Positions 45,810 through 57,544 of a stretch of DNA of 64,000 nucleotides are shown piece after piece. Where the stretch lies: assembly GCA_001510575.1 (NCBI GenBank), contig LNGK01000014.1, positions 2,462 through 66,461 of the forward strand, written 5' to 3'. The position numbers were made by a program, and so were the translations under genes. Each line of letters starts with the position of its first letter. The first letter of the stretch is position 1. Under the pieces are notes generated by a model. It saw only the letters and a list, made by a program, of their open reading frames with translations, was not told where the DNA came from and searched no databases. This DNA comes from Knoxdaviesia capensis (taxonomy: Eukaryota > Ascomycota > Sordariomycetes > Microascales > Gondwanamycetaceae).

Positions 45810-48800
45810 TTTGGAGATACTGGGTGATAGGAATTGGGAAAAATTGAGGTTATGTTGTTGAATTGATTGACTGTCGTTGAATGTCGAATTGGTTGAGGAA
45901 ACACATCTTTCAAGCCTAGACAACCACCAGCGAACTCTTACATCTATATACTCACCAAAGTTATCTGAAAATGCTCGTTGAGTCTTGCGCAATTGAGCTT
46001 TCCGGGCTTCGGACTCTATTTTCTAGATGCCGGTGCGAAGCTATGGGGAAGCTTGGGATTAAGCCCAACTAAAGTTGTTGTTATCAGGCAATGACCAGCA
46101 GATATCGCGTCTATTTTCACGCCTTACCTTTCGGCAGTTCCTCAAACTCGGACGCAGCCAGCCTCAAACCATGCTGCCTTTATTCTTCTGGACTGCGAAA
46201 AGGTATGTTCAACCTCCTCTTTCGCAAGAACTGCCAAGAGGGTCAAATAAGTCGTGGTATTATGGACTTGATGTGTTACCGAGGCCATTGGAAGCTCGGG
46301 GAAATGTCGCTATGTGCGAGAACTGCCTCCGTCCATCCATTGCTTCGGACAGTTGATCTATACTGCGAGACAAGGACGAGTTGAGAGATATCAGACGGAT
46401 AACTGGTCAAACTCTTCTCAATGAGCTCGACATGATAAGATAGCATGCAACATATTACTCACCCCGACTTCACCACTTCAAGGCTATGATGAACAGTCCC
46501 CAGCACATTGTAGAATTTTCCTTGCTTTTGGCTGTCCTTGTCTTCATGCCTTCGACCCCCTGGAGATTCTGGAGCACGGCGCTGATTCCCAATCGCGAAC
46601 TTGTAGTCTTGTATGTGCACGCATGGAAGACGAAGACTTTGGAAACGATCGACAACGACACAGCCCTCTACTATTTTTAACCCCCCGCTGTCCGATGAAA
46701 GAAGGGATGTGTGTGGGGGGATCGTGGCAGAGATCTCGGTCTTCAGGACTTGGCCATCTGGAACAATCAGGATCACGAATGTGCGCGTTCGTAGGAGGCA
46801 TACGTGGATCTACAAGAAGAGAAGGGGGAAAAGAAGGTATCTACAGTATATCTCAAACTCCCTTTCGGCGTCTCACACACCCTCGCTCAATGTGATAGGG
46901 GCGATCTCAGGGGTATAGGACCTATTTATAAAAAGTCGATCAATGCGAATCGCTTACCCGCCCCTTGTGACTCTAGACTTTGGCTCCCTCCTGTTTTCCT
47001 CCCCCGACCAAAACCTTAGTTAGGGGCGGCGGGACAGCTCTGGTGGAACAGGAGGCATCAGGCATACAGTACAAAGCAGAAAACTCCACCTCGCGCCGCC
47101 CCCAAAAACAAAAACAAAAAAGAAAAAAAAGTCCTGTCTCAAAATGTGCTGGATTGCGTTGACGGGCGGCGCGGCGGGTAGAAGAATATCTGCCATACAA
47201 CATGCCGACCATGGCTGTTTTAAGCTTAATACTTTGAGTCGTTTAAACAGTCTGAAGAAGCGTCAGGGGGGGTCAGAACAAAGGTACTTTCTGAATCTGA
47301 GACAACTAGACGTCGCTACAGCACAGGTTAGAAGATGCGACTTACTCCAGTACCCAGTTGCTACTTGCAACCCATCCTAAACCTTCCCCAGGAACCTTTC
47401 CCCACTACCGAAATGTCTAATTCCTATCCGAAGCGGGCTTTTAACCTTCTTTCTAGGTGTGGTATGGTATGGGAGCCTGCAGAACGAGGGAATGATGGAA
47501 AGTTCCCGAGAATGCCCATGATCAAAGAAAGATACTAGCCAAATTGGATCAGGGTTTTATCTAACGTATCCTAGTCAGGGGATTAAGCTTTGAAAGGTGG
47601 CATGTTGGCTCAGTACACTAGCATGAAACGAAACCTCCGAACGGAGCATATCGAAGCGACAATGTCCCATGTTTAGATACAGACACAGGAAGCTTATCTG
47701 GATGGACGAGTGTGAGCTGGCTAGGACATACGTATGCTGTAATGTAATGCCTGCGGCACTCGTATCTGGGTTCCGGGATACTGTTCCTCCTCAGTGCAGA
47801 CTTGCAAGTGCTGCCACGGACGGACTCATGGGTCTTGACGTACAGTCACAGACACTGGAAAGACTAAACGATACACTGTTGCAGCCGATAAATTGCACCT
47901 GAAAATGCAATTTGGCTACCCAGCACCCAGGGCACGGAGCATCTCACGAAGGGCAAGTTAAACCGCACTGAATGCGCGTCAACGGCAGTATCAAATTGGC
48001 AATGTAATACCTATCTGTGCGAATCGATACTCGCTTCACCACCCACTACCGAGTCAACTGACATACCATACTTTATTCTGTGCAAACAGCACACGAATAG
48101 GATCGCAAGTGTATACAGTATGTACATGGCGTAGAAAATAGGCCGGAGGCAGTATACGCTGTCTGGAGGACGATCGGGACTCGATAACAGACTTAACTGG
48201 CGGCCGTAAAGAAGTTCGTCCCGTTACCTGCCAGGCTGTCACCACTTCCTGGACTGTCCATATTACAATACTGTGATTTTCTTTTCTTTCTTGTCCTCCC
48301 ACCCATCGCTTCGGTTTCCGCTACCAGGTTTTCTGTCGCGTCGTCTTTCCTCGTAGAGATCCTCGGGACGTCCGTAACCCACCCCAGCAGTACCGGTTTC
48401 ATCTCCGCGACCCCCGTCCAGGTCCATGCGGTGCACTTCACAGACCGGGATATCACATGAGAAGGGGGATGTAGGCGACCATCTACCCTTTCCAGTGCCT
48501 CCCACTCCGCCGGACCCATGTTGTTCTCCTATTACTTCCTCTTCGATTGAGGAAAATCTTCTGTGCTTAGTCCAAGCATTTTGGCGCTCCTTGGCAGTAT
48601 AAGATGTAGTCCAGCTCGCTCTCTTTTTCCGTCTAGACCTTCTCATGAGACTCGGCACCTTCTACTCTTTTCTTGTCATCACGCCTCCAGATACACTCTT
48701 CTCCCTCCAACTTCGCTTCTTTTTTCTGTTTCTATACCAGCTGGATCTGAGATTCGTTTCTGCCCAGGTCGGCCTACACAGCAGCGCTGCTTTTGTCAAT

Positions 48801-48932
48801 TTTTACCACACTATTCCTTACCATTTTTGCCCATTCTTTTTCGCCAAGTTCGCCAGTCGTTTCATTTGTCATAATTCTTATTGTATAAACCATTGATCTC
48901 TCTAGCTATCAATTAATTTTCTTGTACTCAAA
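45810..48932. other. 3.1 kb gene-poor spacer
   Basis: No convincing gene. Several frames of 60-130 codons overlap on both strands, without family motifs. The longest, on the minus strand at 48,263-48,658, is Arg/Lys-rich and starts inside what looks like promoter DNA. The stretch 48,640-48,930 is strongly pyrimidine-rich and should be the promoter and leader of the carbonic anhydrase gene. The first few hundred bases are the promoter of the GFA gene. Confidence 0.6.
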
Positions 48933-50233
48933 ATGATCTCGAACACTCTTTACATCTTGGCTTCGGCTGGACTTGTGGCTCGTGCCACTGCTTCTTGCGC
49001 CTACGGAACCTCTGTCCACCCTAGAGCTGAGGGAGAGGTGCCAATTGGAAATTTTGGATACAGTGGTGTCACTGTATGTCTTACATCTAATGGAAAAAAG
49101 AAATGCCAAGTATCTGATGCCAAGACCACGACGTCGCTAACCACCACTCGGACTTTTTATTTAGGGCCCTACCAACTGGCTGTCTCTCGATCCTGTCGCC
49201 AACACTGCGTGCGCTGTCGGCACTCGCCAGTCCCCCATCGATATGGTGGAGGGTCTGTTCCCCAACGTTGCCGGCTCGTCGCTTAGCCTGGAAGTGAATG
49301 ACTTCCCCCAGGGAGCCGAGTTCGAGAACCTGGGCACTACGGTTGAGGTTGTTGCCGAGAACGCCGGATCGATGACCATCCCCGGCGTGGGCACTTTCGA
49401 GCTCCAGCAATTCCACTTCCATCTCCCGTCGGAACATCTCGACAACAGCACTAGCGTGGCTATGGAGATGCACATGGTCTGGGAGAGCGCCCAGGGACAG
49501 ATTGCCGTCATCGGCCAGTACATCGAGATTGCCGGTGCCGGTGCCGCCGCCCGCCGTTCGGAGTCGAAGCACATCGGCCGCGATGCTCTGCGCAAGCGTG
49601 CTGGTGTGTCCAGCGCCGCCACGGGAGCTACCACCGTCCTCGAGACTGTCCTGAACAGCGTTGGTGAAATTGCCACTCCGGGAACCAAGACCACCACCCA
49701 GCCTCTGGTTATGTCGGAGATTGTCGACATCCTCAAGGGAGCCACTCTTCAGTCGTAAGTGACGGGGCATCTGACTCTTTTATAGTTTTTTTTTTCTTTC
49801 TTTATTTCTTCTTCTTCCCCTTCTTTCTTGGTAAACTTGGCTAACTGTGGTCACACCCTCAAAAAGGTACTCTGGATCTCTCACGACACCCCCTTGCAGC
49901 GAGGGCGTCAACTGGCTTGTTTCGAACCAGAGACTTGCCGTCACCGCCGCGACCTTTGCCAAGGCCAGAGATGTCATTGGCTTCAATGCCCGCTTCCCCC
50001 AGAACACTCTAGGCCAGACCAACTCTCTCCAGCTGAGCGCCCAGGGTGCTACCGCCGGAGGAGCCACTCCCGGAGTAGCCACTCCTGGAGCCTCCCTCGG
50101 CGGCTTCGGCGGCTTTGGCGGCTTTGCTGGCATTACTCCGGCTGCCATGGCCAGCGCTCTCTCTCGCCTGAGCCCCAGCGCCCTGATCTCTCTGTTCGGC
50201 CTGAACGGTGGCAACGGCAGAACCCTCGCTTAA
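48933..50233 (+). CDS. Secreted alpha-class carbonic anhydrase
   Basis: Exons 48,933-49,073; 49,165-49,754; 49,867-50,233 give 365 aa. Residues 1-20 are a signal peptide. The alpha-CA fold is marked by RQSPIDM, QFHFHLPSEH and TTPPCSEGVNWLV. The three zinc His are His131, His133 (QFHFHLPSEH) and His150 (EMHMVW). It interconverts CO2 and bicarbonate outside the cell. Compared with animal enzymes it has an Ala/Arg-rich insertion (about 166-200, with RKRAG as a possible dibasic site) and a C-terminal Gly/Ala/Pro-rich tail (GGFGGFGGFAG) without a clear GPI signal. The third-exon acceptor aaaaag is poor, but frame and homology support it. Confidence 0.92.
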
Positions 50234-51676
50234 AATAACTTCTCGCAAGACTTGAAAATAGACAGATAGGTCAATCACAAACATTCTTATTTGACCGAGA
50301 CGAGAAATGAAAAGCTGGCCCTGGGCAGCGATTGAGGGAATTCTGAAATCCTGTGGTCAACCAAAGCCCTGCCAGGGAAACCGTCGGTTCTCCCGTTCTT
50401 TTTTCTCGGTGCCCATAAAAACCTTTTGAAAAGAGCACGAATTGCTTGAAAATGGCGTATCATGCCAAATATGTATATCTCAGACCCATAATTATACCCA
50501 ATAGATGGCTGGATTCGTGTATTGCGGCCGACGATGTTGGCCTGGCGTTGGAATTGCTTTGAGACATAGCTGGAGATTTTTTGAGCATTAAAAATTGTAC
50601 ATTACGCATTGAACACTGCTTTGTGGATGGATATGGTGCAAGTCATCTCGTAGAATTGTGTGGCATCTGAATGTTCATGTACTGTACTTCGTTCTCGCTC
50701 TATACATAAAAATGATATTCATCGCGCCCAGCACAGGGACTCGCGAGTGACTGCCACCGCAGGGCTTGAGAAGTTGTCTCGTGCAAGTTTGGAGTGTGCG
50801 ATGGTTGAAACGGGTGTGGGCGGATGAATCTGTCTGTGCCTGGAGGGGCTCGGACGGGAATTTCGGTGGTGCCAAGACGAACCAAGATTTATCTTCCCTC
50901 CAAAGGCCCCGAGACACGTTCCTGGGATGGATGGACATAGCCAAGACAGATTTACTCAGGGTAAATCGGTACTGGTAGGCTAGATGTTCTCATGAACACT
51001 GTACCTGACTGGATTGGTGTTGCAACCGATGCAGGCACGATACATGTTCTCGAAAATTTGGAGTGCGATGAAAATTGACTTGGCATCGATAGCTAGCTAA
51101 CTGTTTTCTCTCGCTCTATCTCAGCATAAGCGGCTCATTTTCTTACAAGCAAGGTTAGCTTTCTCTTTCAGTTCACCGAACGATCTTGGCATCTCGCAGC
51201 ACTGGGAAAAAGGTTGGGTTGATTGACCCTGGAACAAGAAATGCGGGGAGGCAAGCCCACACGTGCTACACTGTTTCGTTCGATTGGGTATATCTGAGTA
51301 GTTTCCTTTCCGAATACCCATTGCGGATGGGATCAGTGTTGTGTTTAGATCTTGGCAATGATGAGATCAAGGGTTAATTCGTGATACCAACTGCTTTTGT
51401 ACTAGATGGGCGCTGACCGAATCCATAATGGACTCGAGATATCTTCTTTCCTCAGCCCATAAGGGCACCGTGATCTTGGCATCGGCACAAATTATTGACT
51501 TGAACCCAACAGAACGTGGTCGAGCTGCGTGGAATTATCTCGACTGCTGCGTCTATAAGACTGATATGCCTGCATCTCCATGGCATTGATTCTCTCCAGA
51601 GGGAAGATGGATTCCAGCCTTCTCTGTGAATCTTATCTTTACCTGCTGCGGTTCCTGCCCTCTTGCTCAATCCACC
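50234..51676. promoter_or_regulatory. Intergenic region with promoter of the secreted pyrophosphatase
   Basis: 1.44 kb without a credible gene. A palindromic CACGTG lies at 51,260-51,265, 412 bp before the pyrophosphatase start. This is the core bound by NUC-1/Pho4-type phosphate regulators and also by other bHLH factors. The short frames present have no family features. Confidence 0.5.
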
Positions 51677-53047
51677 ATGAAGTACTCCCTTGCCGCCCTC
51701 GCCGTGATTCCCGCGGTCGTTGCGTCGACCCTGAGACGCAACGCCGCCTTCAACTACGACTCTCTGTCTCTGAGAGAGGTTGGAGCGCGCAACACTCTTG
51801 TACGCAGACAAACGACGCTCATCCGTATTGTTGTTGTTAATACCAGGCTAATGTGCAGTTGAGTAGGACTGGAGAATGTGGCTTGAGAAGGACGGCGATC
51901 CGATCTCCTTCTGGCACGATGTGCCTCTGTGGCCGGACAGCGCCAACAAGTCGATCATCAACTTTGTTGTTGAGATTCCTCGTTGGACCGATGGCAAGAT
52001 TGAGATCCGGAGACAGGAGCCTCTGAGTATGTCTCGGTCATATGTGGGTATTGGTTCGGGTGTAAGACGCTAACAGTGTTCATAGATCCGATCTTCCACG
52101 ATGTCCGAAAGGGTGCCCCTCGATTCGTTGAGAGCGTCTGGCCTCATAAGTCCTACCCGTTTCTGTACGGATCGATCCCCCAGACCTGGGAGAGCCCCAA
52201 CCTCGACCACGAGTTCACCGGATTCCCGGGTGACAACGATCCGATCGATTTGTTCGACATTGGTCTTGAGTATGTTGAACCACATGAAATCTGGCGACCG
52301 GACAATATAAATTAACGGAGTATTTTCACAGCCCTGGCTACACTGGACAGGTTAAACAGGTCAAGATTCTTGGCGGACTCGCCCCGAACGATGTATGTGA
52401 ACCCGGTTACAAAAACATTGCGCGAACAACCCTAACCCTTCTGATTCGTTTAGGGTGGTGAGACCGACTGGAAGATCATCGGAATCGATGTCAACGATCC
52501 CTTGGCGCCATTTGTCAACTGTAAGTCTTCCTGGCATTGTAATTCTGAAGTTTTTCAATTACTGACCAACAAAATTACAGCCTACGAGGATGTTGAGAAG
52601 TATCGCCCTGGCCTGACCCAGTCTTTCCGGGACTGGTTCACTGTAAGTTTCCACCCCAGAAAATCCAAAATGAAGCCAGCCCCGGTTATTTTCGGCTTGC
52701 TGACGATGCAAACATTTGCAAAACAGTATTACAAGGTTGCGCGCGGCGACGGCGTCATCCCGATCATCGGCGGGACCTACCAGAGCGTGGCCACGGTTGA
52801 GGGCATCCTCGAGGAGAGCCACAAGTTCTGGGAGGAGCTCATCGGCGGCAAGGTCGACTCCGGCTCGATCAACTACAACCAGACTTCCCGCCCGGATGTC
52901 CACACGAGCTATGTGAGCAAGTGCTCGTCGACCTACAAGTTCAACATCCCCGCCGAGTCCGACATCCAGCCCGCGGCCGCGAAGCCGGCCAAGTATGACC
53001 AGTGGTTCTACCTCGATGCCAACCTGTCTCTGATCCAGCTTCCGTGA
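51677..53047 (+). CDS. Secreted inorganic pyrophosphatase, family I
   Basis: Exons 51,677-51,799; 51,867-52,026; 52,086-52,269; 52,332-52,392; 52,454-52,520; 52,581-52,642; 52,727-53,047 give 325 aa. The soluble PPase signature is GDNDPIDLFDIG (Asp144, Asp146, Asp149), with substrate/metal residues in EKDGDPISFWHDVP and VVEIPRWTDGKIEI. It hydrolyses PPi to two phosphates using Mg2+. Unlike the cytosolic housekeeping enzyme, it starts with a clean signal peptide (MKYSLAALAVIPAVVAS, cleavage near 17), so it should enter the secretory pathway. It has seven exons, against few in most housekeeping PPases. A likely paralogue of the essential cytosolic enzyme. Secretion is inferred from sequence only. 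Confidence 0.93.
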
Positions 53048-53678
53048 GAAAGTGGCGCTGATGGATGTAGTAGTTTTTGTGTGTTGAAACCAAACACGGG
53101 AACAACAGCTTGACACCGCCGGAGATAAATGTTCAAACTTTCACTTTTTACTTTATGCTTATTTCGTGTAGGCAGATTGCCTTAAGTCTCGATCGTGAAA
53201 ATACACAAGCCTCGGCTTGCCACTGTGATTGGCGAAAGATGTACCGCTCGGGCTGCAAGGGTTGGACACGCGACGCCGTGATTTTTACAGCACCTGGGAC
53301 CAGGAGCCCCCGGAATTGTAAAAGAGATATGCCAGGGCAGGCTGGGGCTGAAAAACAAACAAACCAGAAAAAAACAGACAGACAAAAGCTACCGTTTGGG
53401 CGGGTGGAGTCTGCATCCCGACCCAGATAGGATAGGTTCCCTCCTGTATGGAGGTGGATTTTGGAGTTTGCCTGAGTTGATTGGACGGCTCGAGAACCCT
53501 ATCAGCTGATACCATCACTCGTATTGGAACCAACGGGGGCCGCTTGGGAGTATGACAGAAACATTCTGAATTTGCAAAGAGCCGGTGTGGTTGATCAATC
53601 TTTGCGAGAACATTTCTGGACCCCGTGGATGTAGAGACGACACCAGCAACTTATCGACGCACTGACGATGCCGGCGCC
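53048..53678. other. Spacer between pyrophosphatase and lipase genes
   Basis: 631 bp holding the 3' end of one transcript and the promoter of the next. The lipase frame stays open upstream to a GTG at 53,625, but no earlier in-frame ATG is seen. No other gene. Confidence 0.55.
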
Positions 53679-55571
53679 ATGAACAGACCTCACGATCCCT
53701 ACCGGCAGTGGCCGTCCCCGCCGCAAACGCAACCGCCGCTTGCTCCGCCGACACCGCAACAAGCGCCGGCCTACCAAACGCCGGCCTACCAAACTTCCGT
53801 GATCCCCCGCCGGGAAACCTACCCACATATACACCCACAGAGACAACAATATGGACTTGGAAGTGGCCTGGATAGTCTCCCGGGGTCTCGAACATGGCCA
53901 CACCACGATCCTGCTTCGGCGTCTCAGACCCAGCCCTGCCCTACTCGGATAATGACCCGGATCGGAGACTCCATGGCCAATGTGGCTCTGACGTCCATAT
54001 CGCCATATTTGGGGGATATACCGCAGGCATCGTCGACAACACGAGTGTGCGATCAGCTTGCGAACCGCTTCTACGACGTTTTGACCCAGATAGATCGTGA
54101 TGTCGGCATATCTGGAGGAAGCCACCCCATCAACAAAGCACCAAGTCAACCTCCCTCGTCGTACAGCCCTCACCAGAATAACGGCGGCGCACCGCAGCGT
54201 CCATCGCCGGCCCACGAACCGTCCCCCAGCTCATTACAGACCTCTCGGGGGAACTTGAACTTGTTAGGGTCAAAGGGCCAGAGCCGCCCCAGCCAGGCCA
54301 AATATCCGTCGGAGCCCAGCCTACGCACCAAAGCGACCGAGGATACGTCATCGTGGTCGATATGGCAGGAACTGTATACTGCCAAAGTCCAGATGTACGC
54401 GAATTCACGACTGCCGCTGCGATTACCGCCTCTCAAAGTGTATGTTTGCTTGTCCCCTCTCCGGAACAGGTGTGAGACTGCGTGTTTGCTAACGTTGGGG
54501 TGTGACGGATAGCTACATGCCGTCCTGGCCGCTCATCTGCCTTGCTGCGCGGTACTCCGAGAGAGTGTATGAAATTCCGCAAGGCGGCGAGCGGGACGCG
54601 TATTTCAGCGCGGACTGGAAGACGGGATCAAAGGCCATGTGCATGAAATCCGTGTCCATGGACGACATGAACGTGGTCGTTTTTGCAATCCGGGGCTCAT
54701 CGTCGTTCATGGATTGGTGTGTCAACCTGAACATGGAGCCAGCGTCTCCAGCGGGGTTTCTGGTAAGTCCCTGCGCTTCGTCCTGAACAGAGGTGGACGC
54801 CCATGACTAACTATCCGGAAGGACGACCCCGGCAATCTCTGTCACGCCGGCTTTTTGAGTGTTGCCAAGCGCATGACGAAGCCGATTGCTGCGCGGCTCC
54901 GCCAAATCCTCGAAGAAAACCCGGATCGCAGCTCCTTCTCCCTGCTGATCACCGGGCACAGCGCGGGAGGCGCCGTGGCATCCCTGCTGTACAGCCACAT
55001 GCTGTCTCAGAGCCGCGAGTCGGAATCCGAGCTCAGGACGCTTACCGGCTTCTTCAAGCGCGTGCACTGTGTGACCTTTGGAACTCCGCCAGTCTCGCTT
55101 TTACCGCTGTCACGGCCTGAGCGACCCGGACTGTCGAAAAGCATGTTTCTCAGCTTCGTGAACGAGGGCGACCCCGTCGTGCGAGCCGACTCCGGGTACA
55201 TGAAGAGCCTACTGGACCTATTTGGCGCGCCGGCCCCTGACGCCAGCCACACGACATCGAAGCACGAATCGTCGTCTAACCGGTCAGACCCCCGGCGGAA
55301 AATCCCCCATGTTTGGCCGGTTCCCGAGTGCTCCCTTAGCAATGCGGGCTCAATCGTCGTTCTGCGATCCGGAAAGGGCCGCGAAGCGTCGATGGCGGGC
55401 AAGAACATCGCCGAGCGCCTGAACGAGGGTGTGGTGGCACAACTGACGTCCGATAACGAGTTGCGGGGTCTGGTCTGGGGAGACCCCGCGTGCCACATGA
55501 TGAAGCTGTACGCTGGCCGTGTTGAGACACTGGCTGTTGCTGCTGTGACCGGGCGACGGGTGAATGAGTGA
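53679..55571 (+). CDS. Class 3 lipase-like alpha/beta hydrolase with Pro/Gln-rich N-terminus
   Basis: Exons 53,679-54,439; 54,513-54,762; 54,822-55,571 give 586 aa. Residues 1-230 are Pro/Gln/Ser-rich and probably disordered. The lipase_3 domain starts about 255: VVVFAIRGSSSFMDW (oxyanion strand), nucleophile Ser384 in LLITGHSAGGAVAS, Asp454 in SFVNEGDPVVRAD, and a possible His562 in DPACHMMKLY. Both introns have gtatgt/gtaagt donors and CTAAC-like branch points. Family members hydrolyse acylglycerols or phospholipid acyl chains. No signal peptide or transmembrane segment is seen, so an intracellular role is likelier than secretion. The substrate is unknown. Start: the first ATG in the open frame. 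Confidence 0.85.
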
Positions 55572-55919
55572 TGATCAGTGAGTTGGGCTTATGCTTCAGG
55601 AAGTGCGAGAGGTTGCAAGCTGGCACTTGACATTTCAATCCCCCCCCAAATAGCTTTGCTTTATTATTTTACATATACCCAGTATCAAATTAAACATCAA
55701 ATGGAAGTTGAGACTAGAATCCAACTTGACCATCTTTGGGAGTGAAAGCAAAACCAACAACGCCTGTCCAAGGATCCCCCCCAACTTTTAAAATCACCTA
55801 TTTAGAAAAGTTTATCCCAAAAGTCCAACCCAAACCCCCTCCTCCCCTAGTCTATATGTAGTTATCATCATTTCTAAGTTCTATACATTCTTTTTGTCGT
55901 GATGCGAGCAGGTCTATCC
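55572..55919. other. Convergent 3' region between lipase and CFEM-like genes
   Basis: 348 bp of non-coding, AT-richer sequence shared by the 3' ends of two convergent genes. C runs at 55,640-55,650 and 55,830-55,850. Confidence 0.6.
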
Positions 55920-57544
55920 TTAGAACGCCAGCAGAGCCATGACGGCGAACAGCCCACCGGCCATGGTGCTCATGCTCAGCACCATGCTGGACGACGCGGC
56001 GCCAGGGACGGTCGAGGCGGTGGCCGAAGGCGCCGACGGCTGGGTGGGGCCGCGAGACGCCGAGGGCACGCTGAACGGCGCCGACGCCGACGGGGCAGGC
56101 ACGACCACTCCGCCGGTGCTGTGGGCGCCACCGGGGTTCACGACTCCGCCGGTGCTGTGGGCACCACCGGGGTTCACGACTCCGCCGCTGCTGTGGGCGC
56201 CACCGGGGACCACGACTCCGCCGCTGCTATGGGCGCCACCAGGGACCACGACTCCGCCGGTGCTGTGGGCACCACCGGGGACCACAGCGCCGGTCTGGTT
56301 GGCCAGCGGGATCAGCGCAGCGCCGGAGCCGGAGGCCGCAGCGGCGGCGCTGGACGCCTGGCGTCTGTGCATCCAGCCGGTGGGCACGGGGTGGCCGGTG
56401 CCGGTGCCGGTGGGGTGCACGCCAGTGCCAGTGCCAGTTGGGTGGTAGGTCTTGGTGGTGGTGGTGTTCTGGGCGGCGGCGTGGCAGTGGGGCACGGACG
56501 CGCCGGTCGGCAGCGGGTAGCCGGTGCCCGAGCCTATGCCAGTGGTGGGAATGGGGTAGAAGGTGCCGGGAGCGGTGGCGTTGACAGTGAAGTTGCCGCC
56601 GGGCACGGGGAACACGGGCGGGTAGCCGGCGCCAGGGCGGCTGAAGCGGCTGAACGTGTCATCGCAGCGACTAGGGACAGCAGTAGGGTGGACGTAGATC
56701 GGGTGGGTGGCGGTGCCGATAGGGGCGCCATTGCCAGTGCCGGTGCCAGCAGTGCTGGTGTGGTTCGCGACAATGCCGCAATCTATGTTACCGCACGGTT
56801 GGATGTGTTAGAGCAGGACCCCAAGACTGCGAGGAGAAGAATAGGGGGAAGGGGGTATGAGCGACTTACCTCCGCTGATGTGAGCATTAGTGCCCATGGC
56901 CGACGAAGTCGCGATGGGAACTGAAGCGGTGCCGGTCAGGCCAGTGGGGCCGGTCGCAGTACCATCAGCAGCAGCGGAGTGTCTGAACTGACCAGCGCAG
57001 TGGTAGGTGAGCGCGGTCGAGGTCGGCGCCGGCCAGCCAGTCGAGCCGGTGCCAGTACCCGGTTGGGTGCCCGGGGCGGTGCCGGTGCCGGTGCCGGTGG
57101 GCATGGGAATGCCGGTGCCGGTGGTGGTGCCGTTGGTGTTGTACGCATTGCACAGGGTTTCGAGCTCGAAGCCAGCAGATCCTGCAGAGCACCAGCAGTC
57201 AGTACACTTCACTTCATTATGACACTCGAACGACGAGTTGACCTGGTTCGCCCCGACGACGAGAGATAAACACAGAAGGGAATCAACTCACCAGCCTCCG
57301 ACTTGACGCACTTGCGGAAGAAGCAGTAGTGGATATTGCTAACAAGCGTCTTGAACTGCTCGGGCTCGCAGATACACCGCCAGTCGCCCTGGTGGCACTC
57401 CGACCGCAGGACCGCCTTGTCGACGCACACCTGCGCGTTGCCGCTGCACGAGTACAGCGCCGTCGGCAGGTATGCCACGCCGGCCTGGGCGTTCGCGGCG
57501 ACGACCGCCGCGCTGAGCGCGGCGAGGGTCGCGATGAGCTGCAT
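55920..57544 (-). CDS. GPI-anchored CFEM-like cell-surface protein with 12-residue repeats
   Basis: Exons 57,544-57,292; 57,181-56,870; 56,782-55,920 give 475 aa. Residues 1-19 are a signal peptide (MQLIATLAALSAAVVAANA). Residues about 32-100 carry eight Cys (CSGNAQVC, SEC, WRCIC, HYCFFRKC, TLC), the number and rough spacing of a CFEM domain. Then come long Thr/Gly/Pro-rich stretches, five copies of a 12-residue VVxPGGAHSxGG repeat (DNA 56,110-56,289), a Ser/Ala-rich part and a hydrophobic end (SMVLSMSTMAGGLFAVMALLAF) for GPI attachment. CFEM proteins sit on the fungal surface; some bind haem, others act in adhesion or host contact. Here the haem-ligand Asp is not obvious, so function is open. 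Confidence 0.85.
56110..56289 (-). repeat. 36 bp in-frame minisatellite, five units
   Basis: Units start at about 56,110, 56,146, 56,182, 56,218 and 56,254, exactly 36 bp apart, and encode the 12-residue VVxPGGAHSxGG repeat of the CFEM-like protein. Units differ by only a few bases. Confidence 0.85.

Noticed and set aside
48263..48658. 131-codon minus-strand frame rich in Arg/Lys
   Set aside because: No recognisable domain, lies upstream of the carbonic anhydrase gene in purine/pyrimidine-skewed DNA. Kept as non-coding without transcript evidence.
43380..55571. Secondary-metabolite or xylan-degradation gene cluster
   Set aside because: Only one xylanase and no backbone synthase, P450, transporter or cluster regulator. 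Neighbours are functionally unrelated.
55899..56924. 341-codon plus-strand frame over the CFEM-like gene
   Set aside because: Repetitive Arg/Gly/Ala/His-rich product caused by the GC-rich repeats of the gene on the other strand.
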